This document shows, in pieces, positions 1-13,006 of a DNA stretch of 64,000 bases (within the stretch, counting starts at the first letter, position 1; each line of letters begins with the position of its first letter). This stretch comes from Gymnopilus junonius (Eukaryota > Basidiomycota > Agaricomycetes > Agaricales > Galerinaceae): assembly GCA_015501075.1 (NCBI GenBank), contig JADNYJ010000106.1, positions 1-64,000 of the forward strand, written 5' to 3'. Below the pieces are notes generated by a model. It was given only the letters and a program-made list of their open reading frames with translations, did not search any database and was not told the origin of the DNA. Position numbers and translations under genes: made by a program.

Positions 1-994
1 GAGCCATCATATCCTCTGAAAGACTGGCTTCGTGGCAGCGCGATACAAATGGAGGCCTGTCCTGAACCTTTGGAACAAGTGAGCTTTTTTACATTTTCTT
101 TTCGCGTTTTTCGCGCTTATCTTACCTTTCCATAGATTTTCCAAAAAATAGAGGAGGAGAGTGAACGGCGGGCTGAGGAGGAAGCGCTTTCGAGTCAACA
201 GTTACCTCCTGTCTTGGAGACGGACGGGGAACCTGCTCTGCAGCGCAATTATTCTGCCCTTGTCCATCAGGCAAAACAACATCGGAGAGGGAGCGTTTCG
301 ATATCACGCATCGGCCAGGTATGTCTGCTGGCCATCTTGTGCCCGTTTGTACTGAAACATCCGACGCTTTCAAGATCACTGTGGAAGACTTCGCAAGAAG
401 TCCAACTCCTGCATCGCCTACGCACCGCAGTCTAGCACCCAAGTCGTCTTTCTATAAAGCACAGATAGCAGTACGTTTCTCGACCTACCCTTACCCCTGC
501 CATGAATTTATAAATTTACATCTTAGAACGAAAGCACAACCTCTGTTGCTTCCGGAGCCTCAGCCTTCTCGGACGACGACGCCCATGCTGAGGATGCCAA
601 TCACGTCACACAGATGCACCACATCGTTGGAAAGCAGAGCATTCCCGCTAAAATGCTTCCACGGCGTCTTAGTCGGTCGCAATCCACTAGTGTCATGCCT
701 ACCAGAGGAACTCATAACATGGAGCCACCTGTCATCATCGACGTCGTTGTTCAAGAAGCTACTGTTGAATCGCCCCTGGAACCAGGTGATACTGAAACTG
801 GTAATGTCACTGTCTCCAGGCGGGCCAGCGTAAGTGCCCAACCGCCGCCCAAGGCTTTACGGCATGAATCCTCGAGGTCGACCATCCCGACTCTGAAACT
901 CCCACCTGCTACTTGGTTCTCCAAGGTCAAAAACTTCTCGCTGATATTCAAGCGGAAGAGTTCACCCTCGTTATCTGCTGAACATCATCCTTGA
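1..994 (+). CDS. 3' part of an unrecognised Ser/Pro-rich protein
   Basis: Four exons read in one continuous frame: 1-78, 136-318, 375-470 and 527-994. All introns are GT-AG and phase 0, and the last exon ends at a stop codon at 992-994. The 5' end lies outside the window. The visible peptide starts with a charged stretch containing IFQKIEEESERRAEEEA, which is probably helical. It continues through a Ser/Thr/Pro-rich stretch with several Arg-Arg-x-Ser sites (HRRGS, PRRLSRS, SRRAS) and ends with a basic segment, WFSKVKNFSLIFKRKSS. No catalytic motif, membrane segment or known domain is visible. The composition suggests a disordered, phosphorylated regulatory tail; this is inference from composition only. 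The exon chain is well supported by frame and splice agreement, while the function is unknown. Confidence 0.7.
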
Positions 995-2513
995 TGGTGA
1001 CAGTCTTCCTGACACTCTGATTTCATGTTATATTTCGTGTACTATATTTGGTTTCCTGGGGATTGTGGGATTGGAGTGGATTGCATCTATCATCTTTCAT
1101 ACATTCATTTTTCACTTTGCATGCTCAGTCTCGTTTCCGACTTATCCTTCTACCCATCTGCTTACGTTATATTTCGGTATAGGTCTTTGTCCATTACAGT
1201 CTTTCTTCTGCAATACATCACCTGGATTTCTGGAAATGGCGTACTCTCACGATTCAGTCGGTTCATGTCCGCTTAGCGGGTTCCTATACTCCTTCTATTC
1301 ATACATACTCATCAGTGCCTACAGAACCGCGAAGCCTTCTTTCGCATCCGAGAAACGCGAAGAGGATCACTGGGACCACAGGCAAATCAAGGCCATCCTC
1401 CAACCGGCCGTGGTTTTTTGAACTTTCCTTTTTTGCGTACCCGAGTGGTACCATTATTAGACCCGATGCCGGAGTTCCCTGATCCGTCCCAGCCAGTGCA
1501 AGCCCCGATGATCTGCCAATAGTGCGTCTTCTGTCTTTTCCTGCCCGGGTTCAGAGTCAGATGTCTGCTTTTCGGTTTCTAGGTCAACGTTTATCAATGT
1601 TCGATGCCGTTTTGTTGAAGCTCTAAATTATTGTGCATTTTTATCTTCCTTAACAGAGCATTGACCGTTTGCGCCTAAATCAACCATAGCACCGTCCTCA
1701 AAGTAGTGCGCAATCTTGTTCCTAGTATGCCAACGTTACCGGGTATGCCTATCCTAAGACCATGAGACCCGTTGTCCATGCAGAAATTCTTGGCGACCTC
1801 AAAATTATTGAAACCAACTAACCAGACGGACCGGATGACTCCAGGAGCGCCAGCTCTTGCACAACCTTCTTCTTTGTTACACTCTGGGCTCCAGACGGCT
1901 TTCACGGCTCCAGCAAAGATAACTCACTATTTTTGCTTGAAAAGGCTGTTCGCTTTTCTCATGCCACAGCAGATGGCGAAAGTTTTTCACCCAATTTTAA
2001 CCTTTTATTCTTCGACGCTTCCCTGGTACATGAGAGGTGTTACTCTTTCCGATCAAAGTGTCTCACGCAGGAAATTTATTCTTAATTTTCTTCACACCTC
2101 CTTATCATCCACCTCTAACGCTTCGTTCCATCATCAGCTTGTAACCTTCGCCCTTGGGATTTTCAAACGTGATCTAATGAGGTAGGCTATCAAGATTTTT
2201 TCACAGTAAAATATAACACTTACTATGTAGGAAACTTATGCTTTAGGCGATGGCATTCCAAGGACTTTGCCCTGCTTATGACGATCCGGAGTCCATTCAA
2301 ATTTCTTGACGTTCATAGCTTACTCTTCTGTGCTCCACATGATAGTTATTCAAACCCCGCACTTCGACCCCTCTGCAGCAATTTGTGCTGGGCCGTGAAC
2401 CGTCGTACCATATGGTCGTTATCATGTAGATGCTACGCCGCCCGCTGAGAAGGTCGTTTCAAACTTGTTAAAAGCCAAGAGAAAGTGGTTATTCGTGCGC
2501 AACTCTCATTCCA
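995..2513. other. intergenic, no gene recognised
   Basis: About 1.5 kb between the unknown gene and the S41 peptidase. Short open frames exist on both strands, but none shows a conserved motif or a consistent exon chain. It presumably holds the 3' region of the upstream gene and the promoter of the peptidase. Confidence 0.5.
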
Positions 2514-5431
2514 ATGGCGTTCCTCCTAAATTCCGTGGTTTTTTACTTTTCGCCAGTTTCATAGCAGCCGCTGTCGCCTCTGGCAAGCAGATCTAGCGCA
2601 GAGGGCACTGATCCTTGTGCTGTCGTCGGTGGACAGAAGTGGGTTAATCCGAAGGACCTCAGGGCATGTTTTGAGTCGTCAAGGTCGACCCGGTACTCAA
2701 GGAAAATGTATCTCTGTCTTCTTTTTCCTTCTTATCATTTCTCTGACCGCAATTTTATCAAGATAATAGAAGTCATCAACAAAACTCTAGCTTTCCATAC
2801 TTCCGTCAATTATGAGTTCAAAGCGCCAGAACCTTTCACTCCGATGTTCACGAGGACTTGCTCGGAGATCTGGCTCGTATTCAAAAGCAGAGTTACTCAT
2901 CCGACTACGATCTCCATATTGACTTTTCCCGAACCTTGAAACGACTGGATGATGGCCATTGTGTGTGGATCAATTCATGCTTTGTACGTCTCCCAAACCC
3001 ATATCAATTATCTTTTCATCAACGAACTTATATGACAGGACTGTGCGTCCGATTGAAATCAAAGCGTTGCCGGCGTACCTGACAATCTGATTGTAGCATT
3101 ATTTCTCAATTTCCTTCCGACGCCTTTGGTGCTATTGACTGACTCAAAGGTGCTCAGAGCGTCCATATTGCTCCAGAGGCTTTTCAAGTTGCATCTGCAG
3201 AGTTTGCAGATGAAATAGCGTTCTGGCAAAATGCTTTGCCTGGATCATTGAAAGGACAATTAGCTTCAGTGCGTCCCTATCTCTTCAGTTTCAGACTTTG
3301 AAGTTACTAAAGGGAATGCAGCTATCTGGGGCGGAAGTTCTATTAATCAACGGACAAGACCCATTCGTGGCGGTTGATGCCAATGCCCAAATCACGGGTA
3401 GCTTCCAAGGTTTCGGAACGCGTCAGAATTCGTGCGCTTTATTTCCCACTGTGAGATACGATGAATAACCTTTGGTTATAGTTTCTTCGCAAGTTACAAC
3501 CTCGCCAGTACGGCTGGACGTATATCATGGGAAATTTGCCCAGCAGGCGCTTCCTTTGAGCGACTCAGTCACCTTGACCATCGTACGAAATGGCAAATCT
3601 TGCCAGAGGTTGTCACAGTAAGCACGGCATTACTTGGATTCATGGTTATTTCGGGGCTCATCCTCCTATCTAGCTGCCATATCGCGCCAGGATAGGATCG
3701 GCTACTGCAATTTCACGGACACTGCGTCTTGGAGAGCGAATAACTGTGTCGCTGTAGATGGTACGAATGGAGTGAACCTTTACGCCACGACATCCAGTTC
3801 AACAACCAATTCCCCTTTAATCAAATTCCAGCAGCAGTCACCTGTGCCAGCCCAAGTTGCGCGCCAGCAACCACTGAACGTGATGCTCGACAGTTCTCCG
3901 TCATCTGATATCGTCCTTCCTCCGCCATTGCAACCAGCGCTACCTGCTGTGAACGGAAGTCGAAGTGTCTCCCAATTCTACTTGCTGAAGGACGGAAAGA
4001 CTGGTGTCATGGCCCTCGGAAGTTTCTCAGATAATGATTTCAACGCTTTCCTCTTGGGCATGTTGCACGGGTTGCAGTCCCTGCAAGCACTTGGGGCCAC
4101 CCAGCTTATCGTCGATGTTGTAAGTTATGTGGAAAACTTCACTTCGTCAGCCGCCTCATTTCTTGATTCAGTCCAATAACGGAGGCGGCTTCATCTGTGC
4201 AGCTCATGTAAGCCATCCTTGCCTGACGTTACGAATTATTTCTCAAATTCCATCTTAGTGGTTGCATCTGATCGTCAGTTATGGACATAATTTCCATTAC
4301 CACATCATTGCTAATTATAAGCCTCTATTAACAGATCGCAGGTCCCAAATCAACGACCGTTCCTCAAGCTGGGCTAGACACAAAAGCTAGAGATGGTCCT
4401 TTGGCACAGCTGATCACCGACAGAATAGTCGACGACAATGCTGACCCACAAAATGTCTTGATGTATAATCCGACTAACTGGGCTAATGCCAGCGATGTAT
4501 TCTTTGCCCCGGGTACTAATTGGTTGCAGCCGCCCGTTCGAACGACAATTAATGGTCGTGCGGATGCCTTTAGCAAAGGTGCGCACTACAAATCACAATA
4601 AATCTGATCAAACGCAAATAACAAATTTTTTAGGCTAGGAGAGGAATGTGCACCGAGTGGATACCCCACTACTCCTCCGACTACTGCTTTGTTCGATCCT
4701 AAAAAGGTGGTCATTGTATCTAACGGAAGGTGATGTGCAGCGTCTTGTGTTGGGAACCGATTTTAATTCTTTTCCTTGTATAGATGTGCCAGTTCTTGTT
4801 CTTTGTTTAGTGTACGTCAAGACATTGACCAGAAACTTTATCTTAACGAGTAAACGGAACAGGTAACTATGAATAAAAAAGAAGGCTCTCAGACTGTGGT
4901 TGTTGGAGGTAAAAGCGATGTGCAGCAACAATATTGCGGCACGGTCGGCGGCCAATCTACCGATTTCTCGACAATAGATACGGAAGTCAAGGTGCGAGCA
5001 GTCTGTCAATCATATACCTTTGTCTGGGCTGATTGCATTTTGTTGTTTGGTAGAGTGTCGGCTTGAAGAACAATTCCTTAGCGCCACCGGATCTGTAAGC
5101 TATATTTTGTTTCCCGGAGAATTCTGACTGTACGCCAGAGAATTTCCAGGCTTGTCAATGGCGTACAAGGCATCACCTGGAGGCTTGGCTTCGGTGTCAT
5201 TGACCCTACTCAACCCGAAGGTAATTCCGAATAAATATATTAAAAAATTGTTTGTTATCCTGACCGTGATTATAGAATGGCAATCCCGACCCGCAACTGT
5301 AAATTTGCCTCTAACAGCCGACATGTGCGGTTTTCGTTCTTCCTTGTGAAATGACGACTGACAGCCGCAACTTCTGTAGTGTCAATAATCCGACTGCGAT
5401 ATGGGAAGCCGTGGCAAAAAGAGTGTTTTAA
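2514..5431 (+). CDS. S41-type peptidase family protein, frame-broken
   Basis: Resembles the secreted fungal S41 (tail-specific protease-like) family. A start at 2514 gives MAFLL, and a hydrophobic signal follows one base out of frame (GFLLFASFIAAAVAS). Recognisable blocks then appear in family order: CAVVGGQKWVNPKDLRACFE, LAFHTSVNYEF, SDVHEDLLGDLARIQKQSY, KRLDDGHCVW, LPTPLVLLTDSKGAQSVHIA, GFGTRQNS, ANNCVAVDGTNG, KKVVIVSNGR and, after an intron, CASSCSLFS. The last block contains the serine expected to be the nucleophile in this family. C-terminal blocks include GKSDVQQQYCGTVGGQ and NPTAIWEA, ending in a TAA at 5429-5431. Exons downstream of about 3720 splice cleanly (for example 4737 GT, 4841 AG). 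Upstream there are about seven places where one base is missing (near 2527, 2685, 2840, 3512, 3527, 3603, 3705), and the join near 2592 is also out of frame. It is either a pseudogene or a poorly read stretch. Confidence 0.75.
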
Positions 5432-5541
5432 TATTAGCAGAACGTCTAGAGTACATTGGTGAGTATCATATGAAAGAATTAAGGGCGATTCATTCCCATT
5501 CTACATCTATCTCATTAAAGTCGTCAAGGTCATTATATGAA

Positions 5542-8517
5542 TCATACTTGTTGCTTCGGTCCTTCCTTTTCTGAATCAGTTGTACCCTGTGTCTCAATAG
5601 TAGCGGTACTTCGATTGCGATTGAAGACAATCTAGCAAGTTTATAAGGATCAGAGAAAAGGTCCGATTTTCAAAATAAAAATAAGAATAATGCTCACGGC
5701 ATTGATGGGCCTCGTATAATCCTCGTGGTCGCGAAGACTGGCTGTGCTCGCCTGCGAGTTACCATATCTCGATAACCTAGGATGCAAGAGTCCTTCCCCC
5801 ATTACTGAATTCTCAGTCATCACAGGGGAAGGCGGTGGTAAAACAACAGGCGGCCACAATACGCTAGCCGGACGGTTGGCACCTGGTGGCTCCTGCGGTG
5901 ATGAAGTATGAGCATAACTATTTCCGGTAACGCTACGAGGAAAGGCAAGAAGAGCTGGAGACGGTTGAACTACTATGGGCGGGTTCAGAAGGGAGGGGGA
6001 GATCATGTTTGGGACACTGGAGAATAAAGGAAATTCGTCCAATTCACGCGTTGGCGGTGAAGTACCCCGAATTGTGGACACGCTCTGTGCAGATTTTCGA
6101 CGACCAGTACGCAAACGGCTCATGAAGCTTTTGAGGCTGGTTTTGTCGGACTGCTCTGGTGGATCCGACTGGCGTTCACTGTCGAACTTTGAGTCCAGAA
6201 AGTTAATGAAGGAACTTGGAGGAGGAGAACTGTATCGACGACCATTCTGTACATGAGATGGTGCGGGACGTGGTCCAGGAAGTGAGTTTCGCTTCCGAGA
6301 AGCTCGGCCGCCGTGCCCTGCGCTGGACGCAACCTCGTGCCCGCTAGATGATGAGCCACCGACCATTGTCAATGATGCTATGCTTTGACTTCTAGAAGCA
6401 GTGACAGGGTCGTCATTAGTAGATGACTTTCTTTGTGCGTCGTCCACAGCGTTAGGATCACTGATGGCCCACCAGACCTGGCCAGGTGCCGGATCTTGAA
6501 TATGCTGGTCCGTAGATGCAATGGCGTCCTGTCCCGTGTAGCCTCCTTCAACGCCCCTTAAGAATCCAGCCATGCTCGGTTCCCCTCCAAAAGTAGTGTT
6601 CATTGGAACTGCTGTACCAAGATTTCCACTCTCCGCACTGCCCTGCCCGCCACCTTCCGCCGACCTGAGATCTCCGAGTTCTGTAGCATGGTCGTGGCTA
6701 CTAAGCAACGCACCATGACGCGCAGAATGCGATCGCCTCGAACCATTAAGGAACGACTCATCATCACCATCCAAAGGTTGCCTGTGCGTGGTTTCTCGAG
6801 CAAGGGCAAGGATGTTGTCCATAGATCCAAAGTTGTTCCGACGTGAACGATATCGCTTGCAGCCGAAGAAGAGCAAAAGGACGACAATGAGTAGGCCAAA
6901 AATTCCCGAAAAAACGATACCGACCACAGCGCCAGTGTTGCCGGCGAGACTGTATGTACATGAGTGACAAAAATGACAAAATATGGCACGTTGATAGAAA
7001 CATATCCTCACCGAGAAGGCTTGGCAGTGTCGGTGCTGAGGACACCCGTCTGTATCACTGTGCTGATAATCGTATCATGGCCACTCGTTACTGTGGTAGT
7101 GAAAAACACTGTCGTTGGAGGAAAGTTGAGAGGACTTGTCAAATCTATTCAGAGATTAATACCCGAAGTCATTTACGTTGAGAACTATTGTAGCATACAT
7201 GTAGGAGGTGAAGAAGTGGTAAGTGATGTCTTGTCCCGAAAATGAGAGCTAGTACTAAAGGGGGCTGTGAGATGAAGTTTGTACTGAGGCGAGAAGGTGG
7301 CACTAACTATGATGAAAACCTAGTCTTCCAAGAATTTGCCACATGTGACGACAACGATGATGATGCAAGAGGAATAGAGCTCCTTAATGCCGTATCATGC
7401 GTGCTTGAAGGTTCTTGAGACACTGTCGAGGGAAGTGTAGGAGTTAAAGAGGCAATAATGTGCGACAGAGATGTCGACGGTGGCCCTGATACTCGTGACT
7501 GTGAAGTTGTGGTGGCTGTGGTTGAAGGTGGTGGAGACACCGGGTCATAACCATCCATCGAGGAGGTCGATGAAGAGACGATTCCGTTTGGGGTGCTGGA
7601 CGCCCTAGAAGACCAGGGTGGACTAAGAGCTTGCGTAGCAGAGCTAGATGTAGGCGTAAGGGAAGTTGTAGAGGGTGGAAGACTTGAAGATGGTATTGAA
7701 TACGGTTGAAAAGAAGTCGACTGCACCACCAGGGGTGTCGAAGTTGAAGATAATGGACTTGTGAATGTGTGGTAGCTGGTGGTAGCAGCTTCAGTTGTAG
7801 AGTCAGTATTCGACACTGGGAACCATTCGGTTTTCGAAGTCGAGGGAACTAGACATCCGAAAGAAATAAGTTCTGGCATCGACACTGAAAATCATGTGGA
7901 TGAACTCAACCAGGCGTCGAAAGAATCGATAGTGACACCAACCCAGTATTTGAAATAGATGACGGGGTCCCTGGAACAATTATTGTCCGAAAGTTTGGTG
8001 GAGCAGAGGAAGGAATTGTCACTTACCAGTCGCCGCAGTGTTTGTACGCTGATCAGAGCTGGTTGCCGCTGTAGGCCCGGAGCGTCATTCTCCGAGACCT
8101 TGCTATGCGAATGCAGGTGAAAAAACATACCAGTCGAAAGTGAAACAGTCGGAGCCTGGCTTGAAGATTGGTCAGGGTTGGAAAAGCTAATAGAACATTC
8201 ATAAGATTTGGGGTGCGTAAAGAGGAGAAATCGAGTAATACATACAAATTATCCAGCTCGCGTCGAGAATGTCGCCATCGACTTGGATGGTGCCACTCAG
8301 AGCTCCTGCTACCATTGCCCGTACGAGTAGAGGATAACTGTTTTCTTGTATCTGCTTCTCGCCACCGGTGTTGTCTCCATTTGTGGCCAAGCGTCGGGCG
8401 AGAGGCCAAACACAAGACATTGTCGGTAGGAAGGCGGTAGGGTAAGACAATTCTTTTGAGCGAACAAAGTAGTGAGGCTGTGATTGTGGTGAGATAGTGG
8501 GCAATTCGCTGAGACAT
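5542..8517 (-). CDS. single-pass plasma-membrane protein with Ser/Thr-rich ectodomain
   Basis: Minus-strand gene whose parts fit a type I membrane protein. The proposed start at 8517 begins MSQRIAHYLTTITASLLCSL, a plausible signal. Short exons between 8150 and 7300 encode a Ser/Thr-rich ectodomain (for example TPSSISNTGLVSLSILSTP and VSMPELISFG), likely O-glycosylated. The next exon gives FFTTTVTSGHDTIISTVIQT, followed by an intron and one membrane span, GAVVGIVFSGIFGLLIVVLL, closed by FFGCKRYRSRRN. A cytosolic tail of about 370 residues is rich in Ser, Pro and Arg. A last intron (GT at about 5695) joins RPINA to IVFNRNRSTATIET and a TGA at 5542-5544. Basidiomycetes have many such stress-sensor-like proteins, but no specific family is recognised. 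The N-terminal 250 residues are uncertain: one frame disagreement near 8080 looks like a missing base. Confidence 0.65.
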
Positions 8518-9744
8518 CGTCGAACGGACGCCGTCAAAACAAGACTTCTATTGAGATTAAGGAAGAAGGGAGATGAATCGGAGGGTCAAACAAACGCGTC
8601 GCAAATCAATTGCAACTGCTCGATAATGACGAGGTATTGAGTTGAACGTAGATGAAAGTTCCTGAAAGAAGCTTCACGCTAGGATGACTACCGGAGAAAG
8701 GAAGGCTCGTAGGCAGAAAAGAAGGCGTCCATCAAGGAGCAACCGGAAGAGTAACAAGGAAGGGGGTATAAAGTAAGTCAGAGTAACGTTTTATTCACGC
8801 TACTGTGGCACCTGGATCCTGGCCGAAATTGAGCATCAGCGGGAGAAATCCGATATTGTCTAACACGTTTTTGTGGGGGGCCTTGGAGTGACAGGGCATG
8901 ATCGGAGCCCCGATTGATATCTGGTGTTCGGTTGCACTTTTCATTATGTTGGATCCGGGTGGAAACCTTTTTCTTGTACGCAACTGATCATAGAGGCGTA
9001 GACAATGTCATAACTGTCGCCAATTTCGTCACACAGAGGATGACAAGGCATTGAGAGCACAAATTCGAATCTGTCCTTGTAAATAACTAATCAGGAATAA
9101 GATAAAACACCACGAGTTAACTCTACCATTCATCCTGTCTTTCACCGTAGTGCTCCATGTGTGCGTCGCCTTGCTTGGGTGTTATATTTCAACTGTTTGA
9201 GGCTATTCCGGGGATGGGGTTGACGCAATTTGAATGCCTCCGACGACGTCGGCTTTCTACTAATTTTTAGTCACGCCGCGTTACATATCGAATCCCACGT
9301 GATATATCGTGACGTTTTTGACGCGACCCGTCACTCGTCACTCTGCAATGTTCCCGACTCACCACCTTGTCACCATCGGATAGTGACGGTGAACTTAGAA
9401 TCTTACTTTCTATCAAAGTTGATATATCTTTCATTAACTTGTCTTCCATTTGCCATTTTGCCATTACTTACCTATTTGCCATTACTTACTTCCTTCTTTG
9501 CTGTCTGACTCATCTTTCCCATATTGCAGGTAAATTTCGACTAGGTTTGCTTTATACTTATTTCTGACGTGCTCCTAGACCCAGTTACGCCTACAGGTGA
9601 TCTCTGTAAAACTTGCATTGGGAAAATTCCAGCCTCGAGTTCTTTCGACCCGCAGACCGGAAGCTTTTCACTGAGCACACTACAATTCGATATCAATTAT
9701 GTGTAATGTAAGTCGACTTCGTCTGACAACCGACTCTACTTTGC
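8518..9744. other. intergenic, no gene recognised
   Basis: Contains the promoter of the membrane protein (read leftward) and the 3' flank of the DUF2264 gene. Short frames here lack conserved motifs. The stretch near 9400-9500 is pyrimidine-rich with a repeated CTTACCTATTTGCCATT-like motif. Confidence 0.5.
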
Positions 9745-11780
9745 TCATGAATCTATAAGGGCCAAGATTTCACTTGGAACGACGGGTCGTTTCTCCCACT
9801 CTGCAGTCCAGCCGCTTCGCGCTCCCACCTCGTCTTGCACACTTGGAATGGCAAAGACACCGGTCACAAGCCAGATGTTACCATTTCCACTGTCATGTTC
9901 GGCTAGCAGCGTCGGAAGAATAGCTCTTGCCACCATTAAGTTTGAGTTCGCATCTGTGCGAATAGCGCGACCTGTCCTTCCCTGCCCCTTTCCAAGGTCC
10001 ACGATTCCCGAAACTCCAGCTTGCGAGGCAGCTCTCCCCTCGCCACCTTGTTCATAAGTGCCAAATGCCTCTGCGGTGGACGGCTCCAGTGCCCGCCCGT
10101 CTTCACCCTGCCCGTAAATCGCGAAGGCACCTTCAGCAGACGTCAAAGCCCTGCCAGTCTTGATCCTGTGAACGCGCAAATGCCAAAGCGGGGAATCTTT
10201 CTGAGGAGGGACCAACCACGTCTCTACTTCAACGTCCTTCCAAGGGTACCACATTGACCTTAACCATTTTCCTCCCTCGATCTTCGCTTCTCTTGTATCT
10301 CGTCTGCACTTCCATGTTTCGCCATTGTCGTCACTTAGAGCTAGCGTGCTATCTCCACCAAGCTCTTCCAGTGTTCCATTGCCAACAGGGACGCTATATC
10401 CGAAAGCTGATGAGTAGGCGAGCTTACCGTACTTGGCAGCGCTCTGTTTGACTGGATATGAACATTGTTGTCCGGACGACAGTATGTACGTATGGCCGCC
10501 AACATTAGTCGCAATATGGAGGGGGTGACTGAGTGGCTTTATCGTTTCACGCAACGATTCGGGTATGGCTCTTCTTGAGACGCCCAGAAGGGATGGTTAT
10601 CGGACAAGGCCAACGCCAGAAACGACTTGCAGCACCAGTAGGGCGATCCAGGCGAGTTGTAGTTCTCGGTCATGCTCTGATTAGGATATCGGTAACCAAT
10701 GGTAAGTGTGCCATCTGGATAAAATGCCCCAGGTTGCTTGGCCCAGTAACGAATATTTCGCAGTTGTAAACCTTTTATGACGCCCCAAGTCAAAGGAGCA
10801 GGAAGTTCAACGTCTGCGAAAGCCAAGGCACCCCAGAAAGACGACATAGCAAATCGGTAAGTCAAACTTCTTCCAAATGGAATCGCGCGTCCTGATTCAA
10901 TTTTAATCAATTCATTTGAATAAGCTGATGAGGAGGTTTTGGATAACCGTACCTTCTTCGTCAAAGTAATGTACGAAGTCTAGTGCAAACTTCTTTGCCC
11001 TATTTTTGTACTCCTCGCATCTTTCTGGATCCTCGGCCTGAGCCAATTTTGAGTAAGCCAATTGGGCGAATTGGATTGCAAATGATGACGAATAGTAATC
11101 AAGCTGGACGACGCCCTCTGGTCCGTCCCTCGACCAGCCGTCACCAATATAGAATGTGTCAAGGTGATCGAGATCTGCTTTCATTCTTTTAGCGTCGAAC
11201 CTAGGTGATCCTGCTTTTGATAAACCCAAGTTGGCAAAAACCTATCAATGCAGGCTTGAGGAAATCATTGTGCTTGGCAGCATCATCGACTACTCACCCG
11301 GAACCACAACCAGTTAGTGTTCGGCATTTCCTTGTCGTTCATCCCACCTAACCACTCCTCAAAATTCTTCTTCGTGCTATCATCCAAAGGATCCCACAGC
11401 TTTTCTTTCGCGACAGCGATAGAAAATCCTATTGCAGAGCACTCCACCATCCGCTGATCCTTGTTGCGCATATTACCCCAGAATTCATCGCTCTTGGGAT
11501 CGGTACCATTCTTGAATCCGTCAAGCCAACGCTTAGTTCCAGCATAGTCTCCTCCGCCCCCTAGGAGCGAAGCCAGGCCCCAGATCGGACGAGAGAAGCC
11601 CTCAAGCTGCGCAGCTGCCTCGTCATAGTGCGTCGCCGTGTATCCCAAGTGAATGCGAGCGCCTCCAGGAGAGGTGTGAGCTTCCAAAGGATCTAAGAGA
11701 CCGACAAGGAACTTCGCCAAGTCTTCCTTTGTTTCAAGAGGGTTGGAAGCAAATGGCGACCTTGGGATGAAGTTAGGCAT
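9745..11780 (-). CDS. DUF2264 domain protein
   Basis: Starts at 11780 ([20 protein letters not shown]). Exon 1 ends near 11296 with NTNWLWFR before GTGAGT, exon 2 runs from about 11234 to 10946, and exon 3 starts at [16 protein letters not shown]. The protein resembles the fungal DUF2264 family over its whole length. Visible blocks include the N-terminal [18 protein letters not shown], the middle [20 protein letters not shown] and [18 protein letters not shown], and the C-terminal [14 protein letters not shown]. These Gly/Trp/Tyr-rich blocks recall alpha-barrel glycosidase-like folds, and a role in polysaccharide breakdown is only inference. No signal peptide is evident. One frame break lies at about 10561, between EEPYP and [10 protein letters not shown], where CCC would need to be CCCC. 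The remainder to the stop at 9745 is open. Length, about 650 residues, fits the family. Confidence 0.85.
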
Positions 11781-13006
11781 GATTGTGCGCTCCTATTTGC
11801 CCTTTTCGTTTTGCTTTTGAATGACGATTGCGCTTAAAGGTTTAGGGGTGGCGGTCCGTCGATTCCGAGGAAGATTTTCCCTGGAAAAAGTCCGAGTGAA
11901 AGGCGTTCTAATGCTTTTCTGGGACAAATCTTCAGTGACTTTTGCTTGACGAAAGATGTAAGAAAGCTGAACTATTATGCGATTGCTTCCTCTTTTCAGA
12001 TTCCGATATAAATATTTTCTGTCGCAAGTGGAAGTCTCTTTTTCCTGCAGTACTTACACCGGAGAAATGTAGGCGCCATATGCGCATCTTTCGGCCCTCA
12101 CGTGTCACGCGCCGCGGCTTTCTTCTTCCGAAGAGTCGGAAGACCTCTTGCGGGCCGCTGTTTAGCATTCGACCTTGCGAGCAGCGAGCAGCAATTCCAC
12201 CTACCACTAGTGTTTGGTAGTATGCCTCGAACACCGCCTAACACGTCAAAGAAATCTACATTAGGGCATATTTCCTCCTTCAGTGTTCTGACGGCTTTAC
12301 AGCGTTGAGCGACTGAGTGAACACCTAAATCGATTAGCCAACATTTTCTACTCAAGAATTGCGTTGGGTACCCTCAAAATCGTATTTTCTTTGACAGAGA
12401 CAAAGGCCCACATGGATTCTGTCGCGCTGCCATCAGAAGAAAGCAAAAGCATACCTATTAGTGTTCATACATGTCAGGCACAAAATGTAAGTTAGGTCAA
12501 GACCCGCATACGAATTCTTAAGACTACGCTGATAATAGATAAATTACAAATGAATGGATGGTGAGGATGGAAAAATAGAAGTTCGACATTACGGCACCTG
12601 CCATCACGAAAATGTCTATTTGTACCCGTGTCGCTGGTTACGACTGCATTGATAATGCTCGGCAGCCTAGTAGACTAAGTTAGAATGACCCACAACTCGT
12701 GCATTTGGTCACTTTTTCTCAAGGAATTTCGACGAGTTCATGTCAGTATTCAGCCATCTCTCTTCCACTGCTACGATTTCGACTCCTGTTATGAAGGAAC
12801 TGTACGAAAAGGCGATATCTCGTCGACTATTACTTCTGCTCCAATATCAAGGGACCAGGAATCCAGGACAGAACAATCTGATGCTGAACAAATTTCTGCC
12901 GTCTACCCTGAACGATTCGAGAACCTAGCCGAGTAATTACCAAGACCCTTCATAAAGTCAGCCGGGGTGTCGCATTTTCCATTCCCCACTGTCATCAACG
13001 AGGAGG
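11781..13006. promoter_or_regulatory. divergent promoter region between DUF2264 gene and P450-1
   Basis: 1.2 kb separates two divergently transcribed starts (11780 minus, 13007 plus), so both promoters must lie here. No coding signature is seen on either strand. No specific operator was identified. Confidence 0.45.
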
